From NCBI GenBank assembly GCA_021805275.1, contig JAJZFQ010000148.1, forward strand, positions 1 to 51,945: DNA of 51,945 nucleotides, written 5' to 3'. Both the position numbers and the translations under genes were made by a program. The notes under the pieces were generated by a model. The model saw only the letters and a program-made list of their open reading frames with translations. It was not told the DNA's origin and searched no databases. The stretch is from Pseudomonadota bacterium (GTDB taxonomy: Bacteria; Pseudomonadota; Gammaproteobacteria; Steroidobacterales; Steroidobacteraceae). Below, piece by piece: positions 33,664 through 42,246 of the stretch (position 1 is the stretch's first letter; every line of letters begins with the position of its first letter).

Positions 33664-33835
33664 CGCGCGCAGCTGAACCGAAGCGCGCCATCGCAGCCCG
33701 CCGGAATGCCGAGCAGCAACCGCTTGAATCAGCTACGAAATCTCTTCTCGGCCTCTAGATTTGCTGAGAAATCCCACCGGCAATTTCGGCGTCGAAATCA
33801 GGGGGACGGCGCGCAGCGCCACGCCGGTGTCGTGG

Positions 33836-33863
33836 TTGACGCATCGCTTGGCTGCCGTATACG
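33836..33863 (+). promoter_or_regulatory. Candidate sigma-70 promoter of CHAT-sigma operon
   Basis: TTGACG at 33836-33841 and TATACG at 33858-33863 with a 16-bp spacer, about 45 bases before the ATG of the CHAT protease gene. It is the best match to a housekeeping promoter in this spacer. Autoregulation by the operon's own sigma factor would use another, unrecognised site. Confidence 0.5.
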
Positions 33864-33909
33864 CTCCTTTCCGTTGCTCCAATAACTGCAATTCAGCTCG
33901 ACTGCACGC

Positions 33910-36900
33910 ATGGAACAGGGATTCAAGCGACCCGCAGTATGGGCGCTTATGATGGCACTTGTTTCCTGGACAGCGTGCAGTCGCGCCGCGGCTGGCACAG
34001 TGCCTTTGCAGGCCGGTTCGGCTGTCGCGTTTCACGTCGACGCGAAACATCCCCAGACGTTCAGTCTGCGCATCGCGCCGGGCAGTGCGGTCGAGGTGCG
34101 AATCAGGCAGCACCGCGGGCCGATGCTGCTGAAAATACGCCCCCCGCAGGGGCGGGCGCTCACGCCGCGCTACTGCCAGAGCGGCGTCGAGTGTGTCTTG
34201 CCGGTGAGTCTGGTGGCCCCAGCCGGCGGCATGTACCGGCTGACCCTGAGCTTCTTTGTGCACTGCTGCATGCAGCAGCAGCAGGCCGCAGGCACCATTC
34301 GCGTCTCAGCGATGCGTGCCGCGACAGCGACCGATCGCTTACGGGCCGAGGCAGAGCAGTACCTCGCGCGCGCCGAGTGGGCGCAGATCAATGGATCGAG
34401 CAAGACGTGGCCGGGAGCTTTGCAGGATTACCGTACCGCGATCAGCATTGCGCGCAGGATCGGCGATATCTGGCTGCTGCGGGTCGCGTTGCCGGACGAG
34501 GCCCGCCTCGACACCTACGAACTGGATCACTATCACGCGGCCTTGCGGCTGGCCCGCGATGCCATTCGTCTTCCGTACGGTAACGACCAGGCTGATCATG
34601 AGTTCGCCCTGTTTGCCTACGGACTGGTGTGCCAGTATCGGGCACGCTATGGCGCGGCGATCCGGGCCGAGCGGCAGGCAAAGACCATCGCCGCGCACCT
34701 CGGAGAACTTCAAGGCGAGGACATCATCGTCGGCAATCTCGCCGGCGTGTACGAGCAGATTGGCCGCACCGGACTGGCCTTGCGCAGCGCGCACCAGTCC
34801 CTCGCCATCGCCCGGCAGATCGGCGACGGCAAGGGGGTCGACTATAACCTGGAGCTGATCGCCGAGCTGTACAGCGATCGAGGGGAATTCAATCGCGCGT
34901 TCGCCTACTTTCAACGTGCCCTGGAGTCGGTGCGGCGCTACCCATACCCGGACAGCGAGGCACGTTCCTGGATCGGTCTCGGGGAGCTGTACGACACGCT
35001 GAACGAACCGGCGCAAGCACGCGCGGCACTGCTCACGGCGCGACGCATCGCCACCGCGGCGCACGATTCCACCGCCTTGTTCCGAGTACTGATGGACAGG
35101 GCAGTCGTCAAGCGCCAGGAGGGTGATCTGCGCTCGGCACTCGCCTACGACCAAAAGGGTGTCGCACGGGCGGCCGCGCTGGGACTTCCCCGCCAGCAAT
35201 CGAATCTCATGCTCGATCTCGGCCGGGACTACGCCGCGCTCGGCGAGCACCGGCGGGCGATGAGCGCCTATCGAGGAGCGATTGCGCTCGCCCGGCGGAT
35301 CGATCAGCTCGAAGTCGAGGCCACTGCGTGGCTCGCCCTGGGCGATGAGGAGACCCGAAGCGGACCTATCTCGCAGGCGCAGACCGACTACATTCAGGCC
35401 CTCGATGTGGGTCGCAGGCTTTACAGCCCGCTGATCGAGGCGAGCGCCGAAGGGAGTCTCGCCCGCCTGGACTTCAAGCGCGGCGCGCTCGAGCGAGCGC
35501 GGCGGCGCATCGAGCGTGCGCTAGAGCTGATTGGAGCGGTGCGATCAACCGTGGTCACGCAGCACCTGCGCACGGAATATTTCGTGTCAGAGCACGGCTA
35601 TTACAATCTCGGCGTCCTCATCCTGATGGCGCTGCGCCAGCACCACCCCGGGAAGGGTTATGCGCGCGCCGCCCTGCGGCTCGTCGAGCGGGCCCGGGCC
35701 CGCTCGCTGCTCGACGCGCTGCATAGCGCAGGCCAAACCGACGCGGCGCTCCTGCCGACGGACTTGGCCAACAGGATGCAGCACATCGAGGCGGCGCTCG
35801 ATATTGCGTACGCCGACTGGCGCGATCTGCTGCAGGACCCAAGTGCCAGCGCGAGCCGCTTCACCGCGTTGCGCAAGCACATCGGCGCGTTGCGCCGTAC
35901 GGCCGCCATTCTCGACGCTCTGGCGCGGGCGCGGGGTGGACGCTATACGGCGCTCACCGATGCGCACCCGGCCAGCTTGCGTCAACTCCAAGATCGTACC
36001 CTTGGACCGCACGCGGCGCTCTTGGAGTACTGGATCGGTGCGCACGGCGGCTATGTCTGGCTCGTACGCCGCCACTCGGTGGCGGTGCTTCCCGTTCCAG
36101 GCGCCGCAGCAATCACGCCCGAAGTGCGCGCGCTGCGCCGCGCGCTCACCGCGCGGTCACGCACTGTTCCCGGGGAGAGCTTGCAGGCGCGTATTGCCCG
36201 TATCGGCGCGGCAGAGGCGCGTGTGGACCGACTCGACCGCTCGCTCGGCGCAGAACTGCTGCCGACATTGCCCCTGTTGCGCGGGCTAAACACGCTGTAT
36301 GTCGTGGTGGACGGACCGCTCTTCGGCGTGCCGTTTGCGGCCCTGCAACCCGCCGGCCGTGGCGGCGCGCTCGTTGATTCGGTCGCGGTGCTGGAAGAGC
36401 CGTCCGCATCGGTATTGTCCTTTCTCGCCCGGCTTGAACCGGCGCACGCAAGTGGCCGGATCGCTCTGTTCGCCGACCCGGTCTACAATCGTAACGATCC
36501 GCGTCTTGCGGTCACCGCGCGCCGCCGACCCGGGCCGAGTGGATCGGTCCGGCTGACCTGGGCCCCCCAAGCGTACCTGGCTCACCTTGCCCGTCTGCCT
36601 GCCTCGCGTGCCGAGGCACTGGCTATCGCAAGCCTCAGTGACCACCGAGCCGAGTTGCACCTGGGTTTCGGCGCGTCGGTGACTGCGGTTCAGCAGACCG
36701 ACTGGCAGCAGGTGGCAGTCGCGCATTTCGCCGTTCATGCCCTGCTTGATGCCGATCATCCGGGACTGTCCGGACTCGTGCTCTCGCTGTATCACCGCAA
36801 TGGCACCCCGGCGCGAGGAGTGCTGTGGCTGCGCGAGATCTACGCGCTGCATATGCCGGTCGACCTCGTGGTATTGAGCAGTTGCCGCACGCTCGGCGGA

Positions 36901-37200
36901 CGCGACGTGCCCGGTGAGGGAATGGTCGGTTTGTTCCGCGCCTTCCTGCTCTCGGGCGCACATGCGGTACTCGGTACGCTCTGGCGTGTTCAGGACCGCT
37001 CGGCAGCACGCTTTATGCGGCTCTTCTATGTCAATCTGCTGCAGCGCAGAATGAGCCCCGCCGAGGCGCTGCGGGCCGCGCAACGCACCTCGATGAGCTC
37101 CCCGAGATACGCCTCACCGTACTATTGGGCTGCCTTCTCGCTCGAGGGTGTGGGAGCGCCGCTGCAATCAGCGAGCCCCATCCGGAACGCGTCTCGGTGA
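33910..37200 (+). CDS. Secreted TPR-CHAT domain caspase-like protease
   Basis: 1,096 residues. The signal peptide (WALMMALVSWTACSRAAAG) sends it out of the cytosol. A small beta-rich domain follows, then a long array of TPR units (about residues 140-560; for example NRAFAYFQRALESVRRY and SALAYDQKGVARAAALGLP). The C-terminal CHAT domain starts near residue 780 (LYVVVDGPLFGVPFAALQ). The caspase-type dyad is visible as His943 in FAVHALLDADHPGLSGLVL and Cys992 in VVLSSCRTLGG, followed by GEGMVGLFRAFLLSGAHAVL. The stop overlaps the GTG of the sigma gene (GTGA), so it is translationally coupled. No clear ribosome-binding site is seen before the ATG. Confidence 0.88.
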   Translation: MEQGFKRPAVWALMMALVSWTACSRAAAGTVPLQAGSAVAFHVDAKHPQTFSLRIAPGSAVEVRIRQHRGPMLLKIRPPQGRALTPRYCQSGVECVLPVSLVAPAGGMYRLTLSFFVHCCMQQQQAAGTIRVSAMRAATATDRLRAEAEQYLARAEWAQINGSSKTWPGALQDYRTAISIARRIGDIWLLRVALPDEARLDTYELDHYHAALRLARDAIRLPYGNDQADHEFALFAYGLVCQYRARYGAAIRAERQAKTIAAHLGELQGEDIIVGNLAGVYEQIGRTGLALRSAHQSLAIARQIGDGKGVDYNLELIAELYSDRGEFNRAFAYFQRALESVRRYPYPDSEARSWIGLGELYDTLNEPAQARAALLTARRIATAAHDSTALFRVLMDRAVVKRQEGDLRSALAYDQKGVARAAALGLPRQQSNLMLDLGRDYAALGEHRRAMSAYRGAIALARRIDQLEVEATAWLALGDEETRSGPISQAQTDYIQALDVGRRLYSPLIEASAEGSLARLDFKRGALERARRRIERALELIGAVRSTVVTQHLRTEYFVSEHGYYNLGVLILMALRQHHPGKGYARAALRLVERARARSLLDALHSAGQTDAALLPTDLANRMQHIEAALDIAYADWRDLLQDPSASASRFTALRKHIGALRRTAAILDALARARGGRYTALTDAHPASLRQLQDRTLGPHAALLEYWIGAHGGYVWLVRRHSVAVLPVPGAAAITPEVRALRRALTARSRTVPGESLQARIARIGAAEARVDRLDRSLGAELLPTLPLLRGLNTLYVVVDGPLFGVPFAALQPAGRGGALVDSVAVLEEPSASVLSFLARLEPAHASGRIALFADPVYNRNDPRLAVTARRRPGPSGSVRLTWAPQAYLAHLARLPASRAEALAIASLSDHRAELHLGFGASVTAVQQTDWQQVAVAHFAVHALLDADHPGLSGLVLSLYHRNGTPARGVLWLREIYALHMPVDLVVLSSCRTLGGRDVPGEGMVGLFRAFLLSGAHAVLGTLWRVQDRSAARFMRLFYVNLLQRRMSPAEALRAAQRTSMSSPRYASPYYWAAFSLEGVGAPLQSASPIRNASR

Positions 37201-37799
37201 ATCGGTGGCAACTAAACGAGCCGGCGTTCGCCGCGCTGCTGCGCGCGCTGGATTCCGATCGCGTTCAGGCAGGGCGCAAATACGAGCGGTTCAGGCGTCG
37301 CTTGTCGCGGTATTTCGCGCTGCACGGCGTCCCGCACCCGCTCGAGGCCGGCGATGAGGCGTTCAATCGGCTCGCCAAGCGCTTGAGCGAGGGCGAGCCG
37401 GTGCTCAACCTCGAGGCTTATCTGGCTGGAATCGCGCGTCTCGTGATGCTCGAGGAACGCCAGAAACTCAACCGCGAGCGCCAGATGCTGTCGCAACTCA
37501 TGACTCCCGAGGCCGCCGCCGAGGAGGACGACAGTGTGCTGCTTGCGCTCGAATCCTGCCTTGCCGAGCTGCCTGTGGGCGCCCGGACGCTGATAACCGG
37601 CTACTACGCAGGGCGCGGCCGGGAGCGAATGCGCACGCGTGAGAGGATTGCTCGGGAACTCGGGCTATCGGCAAACGCGCTGCGCAACCGGGTGTTGCGG
37701 TTGCGCCAGAGCCTGGAGCAGGCCGTGAGCGCCCGGCTCAAAGAGGCGGTGCGTGATGTATCGGCCGAGCGGGACACCAATAGCGAGGAGACACGATAG
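37197..37799 (+). CDS. ECF-like RNA polymerase sigma factor
   Basis: 200 residues starting at a GTG that overlaps the CHAT stop. The N-terminal half has region-2-like helices (RKYERFRRRLSRYFALHG, EAFNRLAKRLSEGEPV, LEAYLAGIARLVMLEERQK). The C-terminal half has region 4, SCLAELPVGARTLITGYYAG and the helix-turn-helix RERIARELGLSANALRNRVL. This pattern resembles atypical ECF-like sigma factors that occur next to CHAT proteins. It is followed with no gap by the anti-sigma-like gene. The last about 80 codons lie in the 1,125-bp repeat and are identical in the left copy. This copy is the only complete one. Confidence 0.82.
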   Translation: MNRWQLNEPAFAALLRALDSDRVQAGRKYERFRRRLSRYFALHGVPHPLEAGDEAFNRLAKRLSEGEPVLNLEAYLAGIARLVMLEERQKLNRERQMLSQLMTPEAAAEEDDSVLLALESCLAELPVGARTLITGYYAGRGRERMRTRERIARELGLSANALRNRVLRLRQSLEQAVSARLKEAVRDVSAERDTNSEETR

Positions 37800-38677
37800 A
37801 TGCCCACCGAGGGGACAGACATCTCCCGGGAGCGGCTGGTTGCCTACCTGCTCGGGGAGCTTCCGGCCGAGGAGCTCGCGGCACTTGACCAGAGGGTGCT
37901 GTGCGACAACGCCTTTGCCACTGCGGCCGAGGCGCTACGCACGGACCTGCTGGATGAGTATGCGAGCGGCGAGGCAAGCGGGGAGCGCGACAGACTGCGG
38001 GACGCGCTGAACGTCGCGGGCGACTTCGAGCGCCCCGTGCAGTTCGCGCGGGCGCTGCACCTGCACCTCTCGCTCCCCGAGCGGCAAGTCGGCTCGCAGC
38101 GCCGACCCCGCTGGCGCCCGACGGCCGCTGCGATCGTGCGCTGGGCGTTGCCCTTGGCAGTCTGCGTGGTGTTGGGATTTGGTACCTGGCAGTACTGGCT
38201 CGGGCGCCACCGCGACATCGGGGTGTCCGCGGTGAATGGCGGTGCGCCATATACGCTGCTGTTGCGACCCGATCGATTGCGCGGCGGCGCCGTGCAGCGC
38301 GTCGTGCGGCTGCCGGCCGGCCTGACAGCGCTGCCGGTTCAAATCGTGGTGCCGCGAGACACTCGATCCGCGGATGTGATCCTGCAGGGCCCCGCAGGCT
38401 CCACGCGCATCCCGGATCTGACCGTCCGGAGCCTCTCCGGCACCTCATTCGTGCAGTTGACTGTGCCGCGCTCGGCGCTACCGCCCGGGCAGTACCAGAT
38501 CACGGTGCATGCCGCAGGCGGCAGGGCCCCCACCGTCAAGCACTACTGGGTTGCAGTCGTTTCGCCCTGACGGGCGGCCCATGACAGTCCTTCACGCCGG
38601 ATCGGGGCACATGAGCCGCTCGCGCAGCGCCCGGGCGCCGATCCGATCCAGGCCTGATTTTCCCGGAAGTCCGTGAA
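37553..38677 (+). repeat. 1,125-bp direct repeat, right copy
   Basis: Matches 25397-26521. Here the sequence is continuous with the intact sigma gene and operon on its left, so this is likely the original location. At its right end it meets an IS1634-like remnant on the minus strand. About 11.0 kb lie between the copies in the same orientation, so recombination between them would delete the rhombosortase, sedolisin, CHAT and sigma genes. Confidence 0.95.
37800..38570 (+). CDS. Membrane anti-sigma-like protein
   Basis: 256 residues; the stop of sigma and the ATG are adjacent, and AGGAG lies nine bases upstream. The cytosolic helical part (about 1-105) carries a YLLGELPAEELAALDQ motif seen in anti-sigma-like partners of atypical ECF factors. 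A transmembrane helix (AIVRWALPLAVCVVLGFGTW) spans about residues 111-130. The exterior domain is about 125 residues, rich in Val, Pro and Arg, and likely a beta sandwich. No zinc motif is seen. Position after a sigma gene and topology support an anti-sigma or signal-receiving role; release by regulated proteolysis, perhaps by the CHAT protease, is inference. Confidence 0.78.
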   Translation: MPTEGTDISRERLVAYLLGELPAEELAALDQRVLCDNAFATAAEALRTDLLDEYASGEASGERDRLRDALNVAGDFERPVQFARALHLHLSLPERQVGSQRRPRWRPTAAAIVRWALPLAVCVVLGFGTWQYWLGRHRDIGVSAVNGGAPYTLLLRPDRLRGGAVQRVVRLPAGLTALPVQIVVPRDTRSADVILQGPAGSTRIPDLTVRSLSGTSFVQLTVPRSALPPGQYQITVHAAGGRAPTVKHYWVAVVSP

Positions 38678-39190
38678 GTCGATCTCGAAGTAGGCTCGGT
38701 GAGCTCGTAGCGCCGCGCATGGAAGCAGACGTCGAGACGTTCCCGCCATCGGTATTCCAGCGGATCGAAGTAAGTCGCCTTGAGCGCGCGCAGCAGATCG
38801 CGGTATGCGTAGAGCGCGGATCGATCACCTCCACGGCATCGAGCAGATCCTGCGGCGCGCTCCTGGCGAAGCACTGCCTGTGCAGCCGCCACGGGCTCCC
38901 CGGCGAGAGCAGCCGGTTCACCGCCAGGATCAGCATCACTTGGTCCCAGCGCGTGCCTTTGTGCGAGGGTGGCACAGCCGCCGCGCCGAGAATGCATTCA
39001 GCCGGAGTTGCCGCCACAACTCGATCGCGAGCCAGCAACCTGCCCGCGGGCTGCGGCGAGGGGTTGATCTCCCGCGGCATCGCGCGTGCCGCTGAGCCAC
39101 CCGACCGTCTGACGGACGCTCGTTGCCCGTCACGCTGTGGTACGGGTGGTCTTTGCCGTCATGCTTGCGAACTGTCGCGCGCCGGGACAT
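38678..39190 (-). pseudogene. IS1634-like transposase, N-terminal remnant
   Basis: Minus-strand frames together spell an IS1634-type transposase N-terminus: VRKHDGKDHPYHSVTGNERP, then GCWLAIELWRQL, KGTRWDQVMLILAVNRLLSP and WRLHRQCFARSA, then LYAYRDLL and FDPLEYRWRERLDVCF, and finally YELTE and YFEIDF. At least two frameshifts separate these parts. It ends exactly at 38677/38678 where the 1,125-bp repeat stops, so the rest of the element is missing. Orientation is opposite to the C-terminal remnant at 32808. Confidence 0.65.
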
Positions 39191-39405
39191 GAGCGATGCC
39201 CATGATGCGCATCGCCGCCGTCCTGATCAGCACCAAGGTCTTCGCGACAGCCACTTGCGGACGCAGGCACGCGCGCAACGGCCTGCACGGCCGCCCGCCG
39301 CGCTCAAATCCGGGGGCGAATCCCCACAGGGCCAGACTCACCGAGCATTCCTGCGGGCACTTTGGGCACCGCAATCACACCCATCCCGACTCCCTCGACG
39401 CGCGG
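39191..39405. other. Short spacer with no recognised gene
   Basis: Between the IS remnant and the nadE stop. A 71-codon minus-strand frame (39159-39374) beginning MRCPKCPQECS and a 26-codon frame just after nadE beginning MGVIAVPKVPAG are visible, but neither matches a family I know. Confidence 0.5.
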
Positions 39406-41031
39406 CTATCGCCGATAGCCGTTGGTGATCGGATATCGCCAATCGCGGCCGAATGCGCGGCGGCTGACCCGCACCCCTGGGGGCGCCTGGCGGCGCTTGT
39501 ACTCGTTGCGCTTGACCAGATCGAGCACTCGACCGACGGTGACCCGGTCGAAGCCGCGCGCGGCGATCTCATCGACCGACAGATCCTCCTCGATGAAGGC
39601 CGCGAGGATCGGATCGAGCACCTCGTAGGGCGGCAGGCTGTCGGAGTCTTTCTGCTCGGGCCGCAGCTCCGCCGAGGGCGGCCGCTCGATCACGCGCTGC
39701 GGAATCACCGGGGCGAGCGCATTGCGATAGGCAGCCAGGCGGTACACCAGCAGCTTGCTGCAATCCTTGATGGGCGCGAAGCCGCCGGCCATGTCGCCGT
39801 AGAGCGTGGCGTAGCCGACGGCCATCTCGCTTTTGTTGCCGGTGGTGAGCAGCATCCGTCCGGTCTTGTTCGACAGCCCCATCAGCAGCAGCATGCGGCA
39901 GCGCGATTGGATGTTCTCCTCGGCGGTATCCGCCGGCCGCCCGGCGAATTCCCCGGCGAGCGTCGCGAGCGTCGCCTCGAACATGCTCTCGATCGACAGC
40001 ACGCTGTAGCGGACCCCGAGCAGCCGGGCTTCCTCCTGGGCATCGGTGAGGCTCATCTGCGCGGTGTAGCGCGAGGGCATCATCACCGCGTGCACACGGT
40101 CGGCGCCGAGCGCATCGACCGCGATGGCGAGGGTGAGAGCCGAGTCGATCCCGCCCGACAGCCCCATCACCACGCCCGGGAATCCATGCTTGTTCACGTA
40201 ATCGCGCACGCCGAGCACGAGCGCGCTGTAGACGCTCGCCGCCTCGCTCAGCTCCAGCGCGACCTCCCCGGGCTGCGGTACGACCCGGCCCGCCTCGCGT
40301 GTGAAGTCGGCGCAGAACAGGCCCGCCTCGAAGGGCGGCGCGCGCAGCACGATTTCGCCCCCGGCGTCCATGACGAATGAGTTGCCGTCGAAGACCAGTT
40401 CGTCCTGGCCACCGAGGCTGTTGACGTAGGCGAGCGGCAGCGCCACCTCGGAGACGCGCTCCCTGGCCACCGCTTCGCGCTCGCGCTGCTTGCCGCGCTC
40501 GTACGGGGAGGCGTTGATCACCACCAGCAGCTCCGCCCCGGCGAGGCGTGCGCGGCGCGCGGGCTCGGCCACCCACATGTCCTCGCAGATCAGCACGCCG
40601 ATGTGAAAGTCCTTGATGGACAGCACCGTTGGCTCGGCGCCCGGTTGGAAATAGCGCTTCTCGTCGAACACCTTGTAGTTCGGCAGCGCCGCCTTGCGGT
40701 GCACCGCGACGAGGCGCCCGGCGGCGATGGCGGCCGCGGCATTGGCGATGCTCGACTCGCCGTACTCGGGGAACCCCACGATCAGCTGTCCGGCCGGCAC
40801 CTCCCGGCACAGCTGCGCGAGCGCCTGGTCGATCTGGGCGCGAAAACCGCGGTGGAACAGCAGATCCTCCGGCGGATAGCCCGAGAGCGCCAGCTCTGGA
40901 AACAGCGTGAGGTCCGCCCGATGCTCCTGCTGAGCCTGCCGGGCGACGTTCACGACCTGTGTCAGATTGCCCTGGACGTCCCCGACCAGCAGGTCGAGCT
41001 GGGCGAGCGCGATGCGCAGAGACTCACTCAT
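39406..41031 (-). CDS. nadE: Glutamine-dependent NAD+ synthetase
   Basis: Last step of NAD synthesis: ATP-dependent amidation of nicotinate adenine dinucleotide. 541 residues. The N-terminal glutaminase of the nitrilase fold has Glu in LFPELALSGYPPEDL, the Lys region in HRKAALPNYKVFDEKRYF and Cys in VLICEDMWV. The C-terminal synthetase has the P-loop MGLSGGIDSALTLAI and the TTGNKSEMAVGYATLYGD motif. The ATG has GGAGG five to six bases upstream. It follows sucD by 27 bases on the same strand and is likely in the sucCD operon. Confidence 0.97.
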   Translation of the reverse strand: MSESLRIALAQLDLLVGDVQGNLTQVVNVARQAQQEHRADLTLFPELALSGYPPEDLLFHRGFRAQIDQALAQLCREVPAGQLIVGFPEYGESSIANAAAAIAAGRLVAVHRKAALPNYKVFDEKRYFQPGAEPTVLSIKDFHIGVLICEDMWVAEPARRARLAGAELLVVINASPYERGKQREREAVARERVSEVALPLAYVNSLGGQDELVFDGNSFVMDAGGEIVLRAPPFEAGLFCADFTREAGRVVPQPGEVALELSEAASVYSALVLGVRDYVNKHGFPGVVMGLSGGIDSALTLAIAVDALGADRVHAVMMPSRYTAQMSLTDAQEEARLLGVRYSVLSIESMFEATLATLAGEFAGRPADTAEENIQSRCRMLLLMGLSNKTGRMLLTTGNKSEMAVGYATLYGDMAGGFAPIKDCSKLLVYRLAAYRNALAPVIPQRVIERPPSAELRPEQKDSDSLPPYEVLDPILAAFIEEDLSVDEIAARGFDRVTVGRVLDLVKRNEYKRRQAPPGVRVSRRAFGRDWRYPITNGYRR

Positions 41032-41058
41032 GAGCCTCCCTGGGTGTGGGATTGAGCG

Positions 41059-42210
41059 CTACCGGCCCCTGCTGCGTCGCCCCGGCGCAGCGCCTCTGCG
41101 GGTGATCGTCGCGCGGGAGGCGGACTTGGCATTCCTGCGCGCCGGCCTGGCGGCCTTCTTGGCCGCCGGCTTCACGGCCTTCTTCGCGGGCTTGCGCGCC
41201 GCGGGCTTCGCCACCTTCGCGGCGGGGCGCTTCGCGCCCGTGCGGACCGTCTTGCCCGCGGCGCGCTTGGCGGGCGCGGGGGCGGCGAGGGTAGGCCGGG
41301 CGGCCGGGCGGGCCGAGCGGGCCGCCGCGCGCGCGCGGCGGCGGCGCAGCAGATCGTTCATGGCGCTGCCGAGTTCAGCGGGCGATTTGACCGTGCGCAC
41401 CCCGGCGGCCTCGAACGCGGCGTACTTGTCGGCCGCCGTACCCTTGCCGCCGGCAACGATGGCGCCGGCGTGGCCCATGCGCTTGCCCGGCGGGGCGGTC
41501 ACCCCGGCGATGTAGGCCACCACCGGCTTGCTCACGAAACGATGAATGTAGCGGGCGGCCGCCTCCTCGTCGCTACCGCCGATCTCCCCGACCAGGATGA
41601 TGCCCTCGGTGCCGGGGTCACGCTCGAACAGCTCGAGCACGTCGACGAAGTTCAGGCCCCGCACCGGGTCACCGCCGATACCGACGCAGGTGCTCTGCCC
41701 GAGCCCGATGCGCGTGGTCTGATAGACGGCCTCGTAGGTCAGCGTACCGGAGCGCGAGACGATCCCGACCGTGCCCTTCTTGTGGATGAACCCGGGCATG
41801 ATGCCGATCTTGCATTCATCCGGGGTGATGACCCCGGGGCAGTTTGGACCCACCAGACGGGTCGCCGAGCCGGCGAGCGCCGCCTTGACGCGCACCATGT
41901 CGTTGACCGGCACGCCCTCGGTGATGCACACCGCGAGCTCGATGCCCGCGTCGGCCGCCTCGAGGATCGCATCGGCCGCGCCTGCGGCCGGCACGTAGAT
42001 CATGCTCGCCGTCGCGCCCGTATCGCGCACCGCGTCGCGGACGGTGTCGAACACCGGCCGGTCGAGATGCTTCTCCCCGCCGCGCCCCGGCGTCACGCCA
42101 GCGACGAGCTGCGTGCCGTAGGCAATGGCCTGCTCGGAGTGAAATGTGCCCTGCTTGCCGGTGAAGCCCTGGCAGATCACCTTGGTTTGCTTGTTGACCA
42201 GAATGCTCAT
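41059..42210 (-). CDS. sucD: Succinyl-CoA synthetase alpha subunit with long basic C-terminal tail
   Basis: The first about 288 residues are a normal SucD: it opens [20 protein letters not shown], then [35 protein letters not shown] and the phosphohistidine in [10 protein letters not shown]. The family usually ends near residue 290-300. Here about 95 more residues follow, almost only Ala, Lys, Arg and Pro ([18 protein letters not shown] is a sample), like histone H1 or AlgP tails. The frame is continuous and the codon use similar. The enzyme converts succinyl-CoA to succinate with NTP formation in the citric acid cycle, as a complex with SucC. Confidence 0.95.
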   Translation of the reverse strand: MSILVNKQTKVICQGFTGKQGTFHSEQAIAYGTQLVAGVTPGRGGEKHLDRPVFDTVRDAVRDTGATASMIYVPAAGAADAILEAADAGIELAVCITEGVPVNDMVRVKAALAGSATRLVGPNCPGVITPDECKIGIMPGFIHKKGTVGIVSRSGTLTYEAVYQTTRIGLGQSTCVGIGGDPVRGLNFVDVLELFERDPGTEGIILVGEIGGSDEEAAARYIHRFVSKPVVAYIAGVTAPPGKRMGHAGAIVAGGKGTAADKYAAFEAAGVRTVKSPAELGSAMNDLLRRRRARAAARSARPAARPTLAAPAPAKRAAGKTVRTGAKRPAAKVAKPAARKPAKKAVKPAAKKAARPARRNAKSASRATITRRGAAPGRRSRGR

Positions 42211-42246
42211 GCGTCGAAATCCTTACTTCTTGATCTAACGCGCGGC

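Noticed and set aside
39307..39384. 26-codon minus-strand frame after nadE with a fair ribosome-binding site
   Set aside because: It is too short and matches no family I know; nothing but position supports it.
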